Shown here piece by piece: positions 19,448 through 29,370 of a stretch of 32,500 nt of DNA. The stretch spans positions 1-32,500 of the forward strand of contig JAGTXO010000102.1 in assembly GCA_019448385.1 (NCBI GenBank), read 5' to 3'. A model generated the notes under the pieces. The model ran no database searches, had not been told where the DNA came from, and was given only the letters and a program-made list of their open reading frames with translations. Both the position numbers and the translations under genes were made by a program. This stretch comes from Diacronema lutheri. Taxonomy: Eukaryota > Haptophyta > Pavlovophyceae > Pavlovales > Pavlovaceae. Each line of letters starts with the position of its first letter. Position 1 is the stretch's first letter.

Positions 19448-20812
19448 TTCTAAACTATCTACATCCCAGGTGATCTCATACTCTTTGCTCTGCGTGACGC
19501 TCGGCCTCGACCTCGGCCTCCTCCTTGACTACCTGCCCAAGCACGTCACGCGCTGCGTCGAGATGAGCGCTGACGGCCCGAGCTGCTTCTCGGCCGACGT
19601 GCTCAAGCTGAAGCGGCGCGTGACCGCGCTCTCCGCGCTGCTCGTGTGGATCCGCGGCCTCAAGTACTTGACCATGTGGAAGGCGCTCGGCACGCTCGTG
19701 CGGATGGTTGAGAAGATGATGCGCGAGGTGGTCGTCTTCGCTGTCGTCTTCACCTTCTTTGTCGCGGGTGCGCGCAGCAGCAGCAGCGCGCGCAGCTGTC
19801 GCGGCGGCTGACGCCCCTCCCGTGCGCGCGCGCACCGCGCCGCCGCCCGCCTCGCGCCGCGCGCTTGCAGCGTGGTCGAACGCCTTCACGGTGATCATGC
19901 AGGATGCGCCCCTGCCCGACGGCGCCGCGGACGACCCGGACGCGCCGGCCAACCGCTTCGAGAACTTTGGCGATTCGCTGCTCGTTTGCTTCCGCCTCTC
20001 GCTCGGCGGTGCGCGCGATCTCGCGCGATCTCGCGCGCGGGCGCGCGCGCATGTGCCTGCCGCTGGCTGACGTGCCCGCCCGCCGCGCGCACGCCCCGCC
20101 GGCGGCGGCGCGTGCGCGCTAGATTTCGAGTTCGACGACTTCACCTACTTTAAGGAGGAGGAGACGGTGATGCTCGCGCTGTGGCTCTCGTTCCTCTTCA
20201 TCGGCGCGGTGCTGATGCTCAACCTGCTCATCGCGCAGCTCTCAAACGTCTACTCGATCATCACGGGCAACGTCGAGGCGGAGTACTTGCTCTCGCGCGC
20301 GGCGGTCATCTTCAACACGCAGGACCAGCTCGTCACGCACGAGCCGAATGGCAGCGCAGGCCGCGCGCGCATCGAGAACCTCAACGTGACGATGGTGAAC
20401 GTGACGACGGAGGAGTCGGACTACAACCGCAAGGAGAACGCAGCCACGCGCACAAACGACGTGCGCGCGCGCGGCGCGGTGCCGCGCCCCGCGCCGCGCA
20501 CCGCACCGCCGCTGATCGCGCCGCACGCGCTCGCGTGCGCAGAGGGACACCTACGAGGAGAGCGTGATGGCCAAGCTGAGTGCGATGGAGCTCGAGATCT
20601 ACAAGCAGACCGCGTACATCGCCGCCGACTCGAGCAAGGCGGCGCATCGCAAGGCGGCAGAGCGCGTCGCCGAGCTGACGGGTACCGAGGTCGAGGAGCA
20701 CCTGCCGCGCAGCAAGAGCCGCGGCGCGTTCAACGCCGTCTTTGGCGGCTCGCAGACGCCGCGCGCGGGCACTTCACGTGGCGGCACGCCCGCGCGCACG
20801 CGCCCGTCCTAG
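16398..20812 (+). CDS. TRP-like cation channel with Tudor-like modules and ankyrin-like sequence
   Basis: Exons 16398-16526, 16640-16832, 16918-19343 (or 19349), 19470-19767, 19871-20008, 20123-20460 and 20543-20812 give about 1263 residues. Residues 1-560 hold about six Tudor/Agenet-like modules: a G-x-V start, a Trp/Tyr-x-G-x-V strand, then LYDVEYDEGQLEENV or TYNVIFEDGDREPN followed by an IR-type end. A K-rich linker is near 242. Ankyrin-like TPLYLACVY is near 680. From about 825 an ion-transport domain follows: several TM helices, a pore loop with FGDSLLVCFRLSLGDFEFDD (near 1062) and TM6 ending LMLNLLIAQLSNVYSII. The filter-like LGDFEF resembles TRPV/TRPA loops. The tail is charged and helical. 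Intron 3 ends in a 44-nt C run with CTAAACT as branch site 14 nt before AG. The exon 3 donor may be GC (19344) or GT (19350). Confidence 0.85.
19404..19447 (+). repeat. 44-nt C homopolymer, polypyrimidine tract of channel intron 3
   Basis: The uninterrupted C run is followed by ttctaaactatctacatcccag and exon 4, so it occupies the polypyrimidine-tract position upstream of the branch site. Confidence 0.85.
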
Positions 20813-20931
20813 GCCAGCGACGCATAGGGCCTGCGTTTTATTCGGATTTTGCGTGACGCGAAGCATAGGGCCCTCCCTACCTCTGCAGATCAGGAGCGGC
20901 CTGCGTCAAGTCCTCATGAGCAGCCCAAAGA

Positions 20932-20933
<2 letters not shown>

Positions 20934-20962
<29 letters not shown>
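20934..20962. repeat. 29-nt C run between the convergent channel and pirin genes
   Basis: It lies three bases from the pirin-like stop codon and outside any intron I can define. The C runs are therefore not confined to splice sites. Confidence 0.85.
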
Positions 20963-20963
<1 letters not shown>

Positions 20964-20965
20964 TC

Positions 20966-22240
20966 TCACTGCCACGCGGCCGTGCCCGCCGCGGGGTCGA
21001 CGCGCGAGAAGCGTGCGACGACGTCCGCCGGCCGCTCCATCATCTCGCCGCCGTCGGCCTGGAAGCCGGGCACGAGCGTGTAACGCGCGCCCACGTCGAC
21101 GGGCGCGGCATCCGCGCCGGCCGCGGCGCGCCCAAAGTCTGCGGGCGACTTCTCATACTCGCACATCGCTGCTTCCACCTCGCCCACGGAGCGGTGGATG
21201 AGCGCGCCGCCGTAGCCCACATATTTGAAATACGGCGCGCGGTGCGGCCGGCCGAGCGCGACGAGCAGCTCGACGGGCGCGTCGGCTGCGCCGTTGGCGA
21301 GGCGCAGCGCATCGCCGCCGGGCGGGAGAATGGCAAGGCCGCGCGCGCCCGCGCTGAGCGCGACGGCGGGCGCGGCGCGCGGCGAGGACGGCCTCTCACC
21401 CCAGCGCGCGCAGCCCGGCGGTGGCGCGTCGATGTGCCCGCCGACCTCGGCCGCGCCGCTGAGCTGCCAGACGAAACCGTTGAAATCGGCCGGAAGGGGC
21501 GAGAGGGCACCGGCCCCGCCCGGGGGCAGGCGCACGTGCAACACGAGGACCGGGTGGCGCGATGAGGGGGCAAGCGCGTCGGCGCAGCCGCGGTAGCTTC
21601 CGGCGAGAACGCGCACGGCGATGCCGTCGTCCTGCGTGACGCGCGGCACGTCGGCCGGCGCGAGCACCTGCGTGCGCACACCGCGCGGCGGCGCGTCGGC
21701 AGCGAGCGCATTCCACCAGAGCTGTACGAGGCGCGTGTCGGCGCGCGGATCGGCGCACGGCACGGCGGGCAGCTCGTCAGGCGAGAAGCCGGCGCGCGTG
21801 CGCGCGCGCGCGTCGATCGGCTCGAGCGGCTCGTCGTGCACGCAGCCCGCGCCCGTGTCGACGTGATACACACCGCCGGGCAGCAGTGGCTCGGGCTCGT
21901 CGCCGTGCACGTTGTCCCACGGCCGGATCGCGGCGCCCTGCAAGAGGATGGTGGCGACCGATGCGCCGCAGTGCGGGTGCGCGCAGAAGGGCAGGCGCTG
22001 CCCCGCGCCGACCGTCGCGGCGACGCACATGATGAATGGATCGCAGTGCGGCGACGACTCGACGTGCGTGCCGCGCCCGCGGATGTCGTGCGTGCCGAAG
22101 AGATTGAAGCCGCGGCCGACGCTCGGCAGCGCAGCGGAGAGAGCGCGCGCCTCACGCTCGCCCGACGCGCGCACAGCCTCGCCCAGCCCGAGCGCAGGCA
22201 GGGCGAGGAGCGCCGGCTCCGCGACGAGCAGCTTCGCCAT
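20966..22240 (-). CDS. Pirin-like cupin protein
   Basis: The gene is a single exon of 424 residues. The N-terminal cupin has HCDPFIMCV (pirin DPFLMLD region), FCAHPHCGASVATILLQG with the HxH metal ligands, and GCVHDEPLEP supplying the HxE ligands. This matches pirin's His-His-His-Glu iron site. A second beta-rich half follows (VLVLHVRLPPGG, FVWQLSGAAEVGG, VELLVALG), then a longer C-terminal tail than the usual 290-residue family size. Pirins are iron proteins acting as quercetinases or transcription cofactors; which applies here is unknown. The frame stays open upstream, but ATG at 22240 is the first Met before homology. It is head to head with the OTU gene. Confidence 0.82.
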   Translation of the reverse strand: MAKLLVAEPALLALPALGLGEAVRASGEREARALSAALPSVGRGFNLFGTHDIRGRGTHVESSPHCDPFIMCVAATVGAGQRLPFCAHPHCGASVATILLQGAAIRPWDNVHGDEPEPLLPGGVYHVDTGAGCVHDEPLEPIDARARTRAGFSPDELPAVPCADPRADTRLVQLWWNALAADAPPRGVRTQVLAPADVPRVTQDDGIAVRVLAGSYRGCADALAPSSRHPVLVLHVRLPPGGAGALSPLPADFNGFVWQLSGAAEVGGHIDAPPPGCARWGERPSSPRAAPAVALSAGARGLAILPPGGDALRLANGAADAPVELLVALGRPHRAPYFKYVGYGGALIHRSVGEVEAAMCEYEKSPADFGRAAAGADAAPVDVGARYTLVPGFQADGGEMMERPADVVARFSRVDPAAGTAAWQ

Positions 22241-22300
22241 CGTGATCACCCACGAGAACCGCCAGCAGCAGCCGAGGACTCGAGACGGCCGGCCAAAGAA
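22241..22300. promoter_or_regulatory. 60-bp bidirectional spacer, pirin-like / OTU protease
   Basis: Only 60 bp separate the two ATGs. The gap has the palindrome GTGATCAC (22242-22249) and CAG-rich sequence. There is little room for two core promoters, so transcription probably starts inside the opposite 5' ends or at one shared site. Confidence 0.4.
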
Positions 22301-23874
22301 ATGGCGCGGGACGGCCTGTCGGACGCAAGCCTGCTCGAGCTGCTCGCGGAGGTGGGCCCGCCGCCGAGGCCGGACAGCACGCGCGCCGATCTTGAGCGCG
22401 CGCTCGAGCGCCTGCCGCTCGATGCGCTTCGACAGCGCGCCGTGCAGCTCGGGATCGCGCTCGACGCGGTGCAGGGGCACCGCGGGCACCGGCGCACGTG
22501 GATCGACGCGATCGTCGGGCGCGCGCGGATGGAGGTGGACGGCGAGCACGAGGGCAACCCGTGCGTCGGTCACGCGCTCGTTGCCGGCGAGTACCGCCCG
22601 GTCTTCGAGACGGGCTCGGGCGCGCGCTACCACGTCGTGCCGCGCTCGGGGCGGAAGGAGTTTCGACTTCCCACCGGCGGCGTCGTTGAGCTGCCCGCCA
22701 GGCCGACGGCGCTGGCCGCCGCAGGCGCGGGCGCGGGCGCGGGCGAGGACGTCAGCATGCACGAGGGTCTGCCCGTGCTTCAGCTTCGCGGCACCGCCGC
22801 GCCGCCGCCGCGCCGCGCCGACGCGACGCTCGGGTCGATCGAGTCTCCGCTCGCAGCCGCTCGGCTCGGCGTCGGCGAGGACCGCGGCAGCCATGCTGAG
22901 CGCGCGACGGTGGTGGCGCTGAGGTGCGCAGGCGCGGGCGGGCGCGACCTGCCCTCGCCCGCGTCCGACGCGCCGCGCGACGAGCCGCGCTTCGGCGCCA
23001 TCGCGCCATCGCTGCGGCGCATCGAGCACGTGCCGAGGCAGAATTCAAATTGCGGCGCGCGCCCCTCCGAGGCGGACGCGGACCTGGCGCACGCGCGGCT
23101 GCTCTCGCGGCTGAGCGCGTGGGGCCTTCGCGAGCGCGTCGTCGAGGTGCGCAGCGCGCGCGCTGGCGCAGCGCGGCTTGTGCGGCTCACGCGCAGTGCC
23201 ATGCGCTCCCCTGTGGTGGGGGGGGGGGGGGGGGCGGGCTGGTCTTCTGGCAGGGCGATGGCAACTGCCAGTTCCGCGCGCTCGCCGACCAGCTGTGGGG
23301 CTCGCAAGCGCAGCACGCGCTCGTGCGCAGACTGGCGTGCGCGCAGCTCGCCGCTGCGCCCGAGCGGTACAGCTGCTTTGTCGCCGAGACCACCGCAGCT
23401 GAGTGCGCGGGGTCGGGCGGAGGGGGCAGCGGAGGGGAGGTCGCAGCAAAGCGCGCGTTTGCGGCCTACGTTGCGCGGATGCGCGCGCCAGGCGCGTGGG
23501 GCGACCACCTGACGCTCCAAGCCGTCGCCGACCGTTTGGGCGTTGAGATCGCTCTCGTCACGTCCTTTGAGGGGCGCGCGAACGGCGACGAGACAGACGC
23601 GGTCGTGCTCGTGACGCCGTGGCCGGGGCCGGGCGCCGCGGGGCCGCAGGCGGCGGGCGGCGGCGGCGGTAGCGGCGGCGAGGCAAAGGCGCAGCACCTC
23701 GGCGATGGCGGGCGCACGCTCTGGCTGTGCGCGCCCGCGCGCCGCGCGGCGGCGGCGGCACCGCCGCCGCGCAGCGGCCGCGGCTGACCGCACCGAACGC
23801 GGCTGACCGTCCGTGCTCTCAGGTCCTTCTTCGCCGAAGTGCATTACCAGAGCCTTGAGCCGGCCACGCCCTGA
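22301..23874 (+). CDS. OTU-domain cysteine protease (deubiquitinase-like)
   Basis: Exons 22301-23146, 23254-23726 and 23823-23874 give 456 residues. The N-terminal 280 residues include a helical DLERALERLPLDALRQRAV stretch and lower-complexity sequence. The OTU core begins LLSRLSAWGLRERVVE and continues GDGNCQFRALADQLWG with the catalytic Asp284 and Cys287. WGDHLTLQAVADRLGVEIAL is the usual middle motif. A 52-bp last exon supplies SFFAEVHYQSL with catalytic His447, reached by joining TGG-CT to G-TCC across a 96-bp intron. OTU enzymes cleave ubiquitin or ubiquitin-like linkages. Without the last exon the protein would lack its His. Intron 1 has an 18-nt G run (plus strand) just before the acceptor in place of a pyrimidine tract. 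A further intron around 22920-23040 cannot be excluded. Confidence 0.87.
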
Positions 23875-24000
23875 CGCGTGAGTGGGCTCGCATGAGGGGG
23901 GAATGGCGGCCGTGCCTCTGAGTCGCCTGTCGTCAATCATGTGACAGTCAAGAGTCGCCGGAGAAGTGAGGAGTGGGACGTGGACGCAAAGAAAATAATA

Positions 24001-25261
24001 ATGGCGTCCTCCGCCCGGCCGCCGAGCGCGTTCAGCCCGGCGCAGCCGCTCCACCGCAACATGGAGCCGTCGACGCTCGTGCCAGAGGAGGCGACGCTCA
24101 ACTACGTGAACGATGACATCGAGGACATCTACCACCGCATGGACAACCTCGTGCCCGCCGAGAAGATCCAAGCGTGCGGCGCGCACCGCGCCGCGCCCGC
24201 GTTGTTGGGCCACGGCTGATTGCGGGCACGCGCGCGCGCCCCGCTCTCGCGCCGCGCAGCTACGAGGCGTGGCTGCGCGACCTTCTGCTGATCGCGCCGA
24301 CGACAGACGCGGAGCTCACGTCGGCCATGGTGGGCGCCGGACGCGATGCGCTGCCGGCGACGCGCGCGCGCCGTCCCGACTCGCGAGCGACCCCGCGCGC
24401 CCCCGCGCGCCCACGCCGCGGCGCGCTTTCAGGTGACGCTGCGCCGGCGATACAGGTCGATACCGTCGCCCAAGAAGTACGAGCTGCTGCACACGTACCA
24501 CGCGCTGCTACGCCGCGGCGACGTGCAGCCTGCGCCGCTGGTCGTGCGCACGCTCACGGCCAAGGGCGTCCGGTCGCAGTCCGGCGTCCTCGTCATCACC
24601 GTGCGCGCGCGCGGTGGTGCAATGGGCGCTCTGTGAACCGTGCCTTGCTGTGTCGTGCGGACCCATTGGCGGAAGGGGCTTGGCTTTGCCTTTGCAGCCC
24701 TGCGCTGCTGCCCCGCCCTGCCTACGCAAACTTCCCTCCCCCCCCCCCCCTCCCCTCCCCTCCCCTCCCCTCCCCTCCCCTCTCCCCTCCCGCAGGTGCT
24801 CACATCGCCCACTCCAACCGTCGATGGCAAGGTGCAGCCCTTCTCGTGCCAGTGGGACTGCTACTATTGCCCAAACCAGCCCGGCCAGCCGCGTTCGTAC
24901 GCACAGCGCGCCTGCCCCCGCCCAGCGCCCGACCCGCCCACAGCGCGCACGCCACGAGGCCGTCGCGCGGCCATGCTGAGGCGTCCGGTGCTCCCGGAAT
25001 CGGCCGCGCGTTGCCCCTCGTCCGGTGCCCTCGTCCGGTGACCCGCGCTGTTCACAGCTACCTGCGCGACGAGCCCGCCGTGCTGCGTGCCAACGAGAAC
25101 GGTTTCGACCCTGTGCTGCAGTTCACCGACCGCGCGGCGACCCTCGCGGCGAACGGGCACCCCGTCGACAAGGCGCGCTGCTTCGCTTTGCTTCGCTTCG
25201 CGCGCTGCGCTGCAAGGCGCGCCGCGGCGTGGCTTTGCGCACCGCCGCTGCCCGCCAACCC

Positions 25262-25331
<70 letters not shown>

Positions 25332-26290
25332 CCGTACGCATGGCTGCGAGCAGGTCGAGTTGCTTGTGCTCGGGGGCACGTGGGAGTCGTACCCGCGCAA
25401 GTACCAGGTGCGCGCTGGGCTGTGAGTTGGAAAGGTGGGGGAGGGGGGGGGGGGGAGGGGGGGGGAGGGGCGGTGCCGCCCTGCCCTGTCACAGCGCCTG
25501 CCTGTCACAGCGCCTGCCTGTCACAGCGCCTGCCCTGTTGCCCAGTTGCGCACACACCCGCCATACTGCTTGACTGTGTGCACTGCTTGACTGTGGATTG
25601 TCTGCGTGACTGTTGCCCAGTTGCGCACACACCCGCCATACTGCTTGACTGTGTGCACTGCTTGACTGTGGATTGTCTGCGTGACTGTTGCCCAGTTGCG
25701 CACACACCCGCCATACTGCTTGACTGTGGATTGTCTGCGTGACTGTGTGCGCAGGAGTCGTTCATCCGCGATCTCTTCTACGCGGCAAACACCTTCTGGG
25801 AGCGTCCTGGCGACAAGCGGCCCCGCCGCGCTCTCAGCGATGAGATTGAGGACAACGAGGCCGCGCAGGCACGCGCAGCGCACAGCACAGCGCACAGCGC
25901 AGCGCAGGGCAGGGCAGGGCAGCGGCGCATTCCGCCCACCTCGCAGCCCCTTCCCTCCCACCCCCCCCCCCCCCCCCCCCCCCCCCCCATCCATCCTGGC
26001 AGGTGAAGGTGATTGGCCTCACCCTCGAGACACGCCCCGACACGATCTCCAACGCTGAGATTCGTCGGCTGCGCGCCTACGGCTGCACGCGCGTACAGCT
26101 CGGCGTGCAGCACACGGACGACGGCGTGCTTGCGCTGATCAACCGTGGCGCGACCGACGAGGACACGCGCCGTGCGTTGCGCCTTCTCAAGGACGCCGGT
26201 TACAAGGCGAGTGCAGCCCCCGAGTGCAGCCCCCGGTTCCATGCTCTGCTCGCGTGTGTGCTGCACCAGCTTATCCGCTCAGTCAGCCCA

Positions 26291-26336
<46 letters not shown>

Positions 26337-27777
26337 CAGGTCGATGTTCACCTGATGCCAAATCTGCCGGGCGCATCGCCGTCGCTCGACGCTGCCATGT
26401 TCGAGACGATGAGTTCTGGCGCGGATCACCAGGCGGACCAGTGGAAGATCTACCCCTGCGAGGTGACACCGTGGACTGTGATTCAAAAGGCGCGGGCACA
26501 TCGCAAGCGCCCCCGCCCGCGCGCACGCGCGCGCGCGCTCGCCGCTCGCCGCTCGCCGGCTTGCGAGCGGCGCGGCACGCGCCGACGCGCCGTGCTGCGC
26601 GCCGCGCTGCGCCGCGCGCAGTGGCACGAGTCCGGCCGCTTCGTGCCCTACCCGGACGAGGAGCTGATTGAGACCATACTCGATGCAAAGGCGAGCGCGC
26701 TGTTGACATGAGGCCGCCGCGCCGCGCCGGCCTGCGCCCGCCCTCGCGCGCGCCGAGCCCGGATCACCAGGCCGACCGTGGCCGCTGCCCGTTGACGCGC
26801 GCCGCTTCCCGCTGGCGCAGGCGCGCGTGCAGCCGTGGGTACGCCTCAACCGGATAGTCCGGGACATCCCCTCCTACTACATCAAGGGCGGGATCAATTC
26901 GCCGTCCCTGCGCCAGACGCTGCCCGAGCTGCTGCGCGCGAGGGGGCAACGGTGCCGGTGCATTCGCTGCCGCGAGGTGGCGGGCCGCACCGGTCTGCCA
27001 CCCGGCGAGCTCGTCGAGCGCCGTTACATCGCGTCCGGGGGCGATGAAACGTTCATCTCCGTCGAAACCGTCGAGCGTAACGTCATCTTTGGCTTCGCGC
27101 GCCTGCGCGTCGGTGCGCACTCGCAGCGTCGGCTCGCGCGCGCGCTGTGGCCGCGCGCGCCGCTCCACCGCCGCTCCGAGCCCGAGTGGGGCGTGCGCGC
27201 CGAGGCATGGCCGACGCCGGCGGCGGCGATGGCGGCGGGCGCGGCGCGCGGCCGGCGGCGCGCGCGCACGCCGGTCGCCGACGAGGGCGGCGACGGCGGC
27301 GAGGAGGGCGACGAGACGGCAGCCGCCTTCCCCGAGCTCGTCGGCGCGGCGCTCGTCCGCGAGCTGCACGTGTACGGGCAGCTCGTGCAGACCGCCCGGC
27401 GCGGGCAGACGGCCGACTCGCAGCACACGGGCTACGGCAGGGCCATGATGGCACGCGCGGAGTGGCTCGCCGCCAAGGCGGGGTGCGAGGCGGTCGCGGT
27501 GATCTCGGGCGTGGGCGCGCGCGGCTACTACCGCAAGCTCGGCTACGAGCTGCACACCGGGCGCGGAGGCTTCATGGTCAAGCGCCTCGCACTCGTGCTG
27601 CGCGCGCGCGGCCTTGCGAGCATGCTCGCTGACGCGGCGCGCGAGCGCGCGCCCGCCGCGGCGCTCGTCCTGGCCGCGGCGGCGGCGGCGGGGTGTGCGC
27701 TCGCGCTGCGCGCGCGCGGCTGCGGCGGTGGCGGCGGCGGCAGCAGCGGCTGGATGCTCTGGGCGCGCGTGCGCTGA
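24001..27777 (+). CDS. ELP3: ELP3-like radical SAM / GNAT acetyltransferase with possible tail anchor
   Basis: Eleven exons: 24001-24173, 24260-24329, 24433-24600, 24796-24896, 25058-25172, 25354-25407, 25755-25868, 26003-26206, 26340-26489, 26622-26690 and 26821-27777. They give 724 residues. The radical SAM core has SCQWDCYYCPNQPGQPRSY (Cys155/159/162), LVLGGTWESYP, VIGLTLETRPD, YGCTRVQLGVQHTDD and DQWKIYPCEVTPW. RCRCIRCREV follows, then a GNAT domain with acetyl-CoA loop QHTGYGRAMM (607 on) and ISGVGARGYYRKLGY. ELP3 modifies wobble uridines of tRNA. A charged Ala/Arg insert of about 70 residues splits the GNAT domain. Residues about 684-704 form a hydrophobic Ala/Leu/Val helix near the end, as in apicomplexan tail-anchored ELP3. 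Introns 5, 7, 8, 9 and 10 are GC-AG. Confidence 0.93.
25265..25329 (+). repeat. 65-nt C homopolymer in ELP3 intron 5
   Basis: This is the longest homopolymer in the window, 24 nt before the acceptor of a GC-AG intron. Shorter runs end at the same relative place in intron 7 (25961-25988, 28 nt) and intron 8 (26293-26333, 41 nt). Confidence 0.9.
25485..25740. repeat. 16-bp and 75-bp tandem repeats in ELP3 intron 6
   Basis: Three copies of ctgtcacagcgcctgc are followed by 75-bp units starting ttgcccag at 25538, 25613 and 25688. The last unit lacks an internal 15-bp piece. A G-rich stretch (25434-25470) precedes them. Confidence 0.9.
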
Positions 27778-28348
27778 GCTCGCGCACCGCCCCGGCCGCA
27801 GAGGCGCCGGCGATGCGTGAGGTCTTGCGGGGTCCCCGGGGGCGAGCGTCTGCACAGTGTTCGTCTGTTTTGCAAGTGGCGGCTGGCAGTCAGTGAGATC
27901 GAGCGTCTGCAGCGGCGGCGCGGTGCCGGAGAATGTGACGCCACTGGAGGCAGTAAGGAGGGATGTGGGAGAATGTGACGCCACTGGAGGCAGAGCGCCA
28001 CACCGCATCAATCGCAGCGCACAGGCCTTACGCGCGGTAGGCGCGCTCGACCGCCCATCCGTGCGCGCGCGCGAGAGCGTGCGCGCCGCCCGGGCCGCAC
28101 AGCTGTGCGTCGAGCGCGTCGGAAAATTGCCGCGTGGCAGGACGTGGCAGGAGTCGTGGAGCCGTGCGTCGGGATGGCGGCGCGCGCCATGTTCATCGCA
28201 CAGAGCTCGGGCTTGCCGCAGGCGGCGTCCGCGGGGTTGGACGCCGTACGGCGGCGGCCTTCGGTCCAGTCCCACCGTCGCCGCGCGCCCGGCGCGACTC
28301 CATTTTTGTTTGGACGCTCCGTCCATTTTGGTTTGTGGAAGGGTCGGG
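27778..28348 (+). promoter_or_regulatory. ELP3-MsrA gap with 26-bp direct repeat
   Basis: These 571 bp contain no gene I can support. A 26-bp direct repeat (27928-27953 and 27968-27993, period 40) contains a TGACG site. Just before the MsrA start, tccatttttgtttgg and tccattttggtttgtgg form a T-rich imperfect direct repeat, notably AT-rich for this DNA. This is the likely MsrA promoter. Confidence 0.4.
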
Positions 28349-29370
28349 ATGCTTGTGCGACTCTTCCGCAGCGCCATCCTGATGGGCGCCTCGCAGATGG
28401 TCGCGCGCGAGAAGGCGCTGCCCGGCCGCGCGGCGCCGATGCCCGTGGCGCAACAGCATTACGTGCTGCGCACGCCGATGCGCGAGCCCTTCCCGCCCGG
28501 CACGAAAAAGATCATCCTCGCCAACGGCTGTTTCTGGGGCTCGGAGAAGGGCATGTGGCGGCTGCCGCCGCCCGGCGGCATCGTCTCGACGGCGGTCGGA
28601 TACGCGGCGGGGTACACGCCCAACCCGACGTACGAGGAGGTGTGCTCCGGCCAGACTGGCCACACCGAGGCCGTCCAGGTCGTCTATGACCCGGCCAAGA
28701 TCTCGCTCGTCGACATCCTGCGCTGGTTCTGGCAGTCGCACGACCCGACGCAGCTCAACCGGCAGGGCAACGATGCTGGCACGCAGTGCGCGCCGCACCG
28801 CACCGCCGCCTGCACCGTGCCGCCGGCCGCGCGCCGCCCACGTGCCACGCCGCGCCGCCGCGCGCCGCCGCGCAGGTACCGCTCGGGCGCCTATTACTTT
28901 GACGACGAGCAGAAGGCGCTCGTCGAGGCCTCCAAAGCCGCGTACGAGGCGGCGATGGGCGCGCGCGGCTTTGGTAAGATCGCGACGCAGATCGCGTGCG
29001 CGCGCGACTTTGGTCCCGAGCCCTTTTTCTACGCCGAGGATTACCACCAGCAGTATTTGGCAAAGCCGGGCGCCAGGCCCTACTGCTCGGCCGAGCCGCG
29101 GCAGGTCGAGCTCCCGCCCTTCGAGACCTGGGTGCGCGCGCGCGCGCGCGCGCGCGTCAGCGCGACGCGCTGCGCGCTGCGCGCTGACGCCAGCCGAGCG
29201 GACGGCGCACGGCGCGCGCGCGCGCGACCCGCTCGCCCGCCCGGTGGCAGGCGCCAGCCGGCATGCTTGAGGCGCACGCGCCCAAGCTGCCCGAGGCGTT
29301 CTGGCAGGAGCATGCGCCGACGCCGCACTGTGTCATCCGCGCCAAGAATGAGCCCATCGTGTGGCATTGA
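28349..29370 (+). CDS. msrA: Peptide methionine sulfoxide reductase A
   Basis: Exons 28349-28785, 28876-29131 and 29251-29370 give 270 residues. The catalytic motif NGCFWGSEKG has Cys61. VSTAVGYAAGYTPNPTYEEVCSG-type sequence follows, then GHTEAVQVVYDP, HDPTQLNRQGNDAGTQ joined across intron 1 to YRSGAYYFDDEQ, and FYAEDYHQQYL. MsrA reduces Met-S-sulfoxide in proteins using thioredoxin. The last exon adds about 39 residues (APAGMLEAHAPKLPEAFWQE and on), a tail seen in algal and plant relatives. The N-terminus is Arg/Ala-rich with few acids, so organelle import is possible. Both introns are GT-AG with GTGCGC donors. Intron 1 is an in-frame 90 bp and could be misannotated as coding. Confidence 0.92.

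Noticed and set aside
20966-23029. A 687-residue version of the pirin-like protein
   Set aside because: The extension upstream of 22240 lies antisense to the OTU gene and has no pirin similarity.
24174-25742. A 522-residue frame within ELP3
   Set aside because: It runs through introns and C runs; ELP3 homology lies in other frames joined by splicing.
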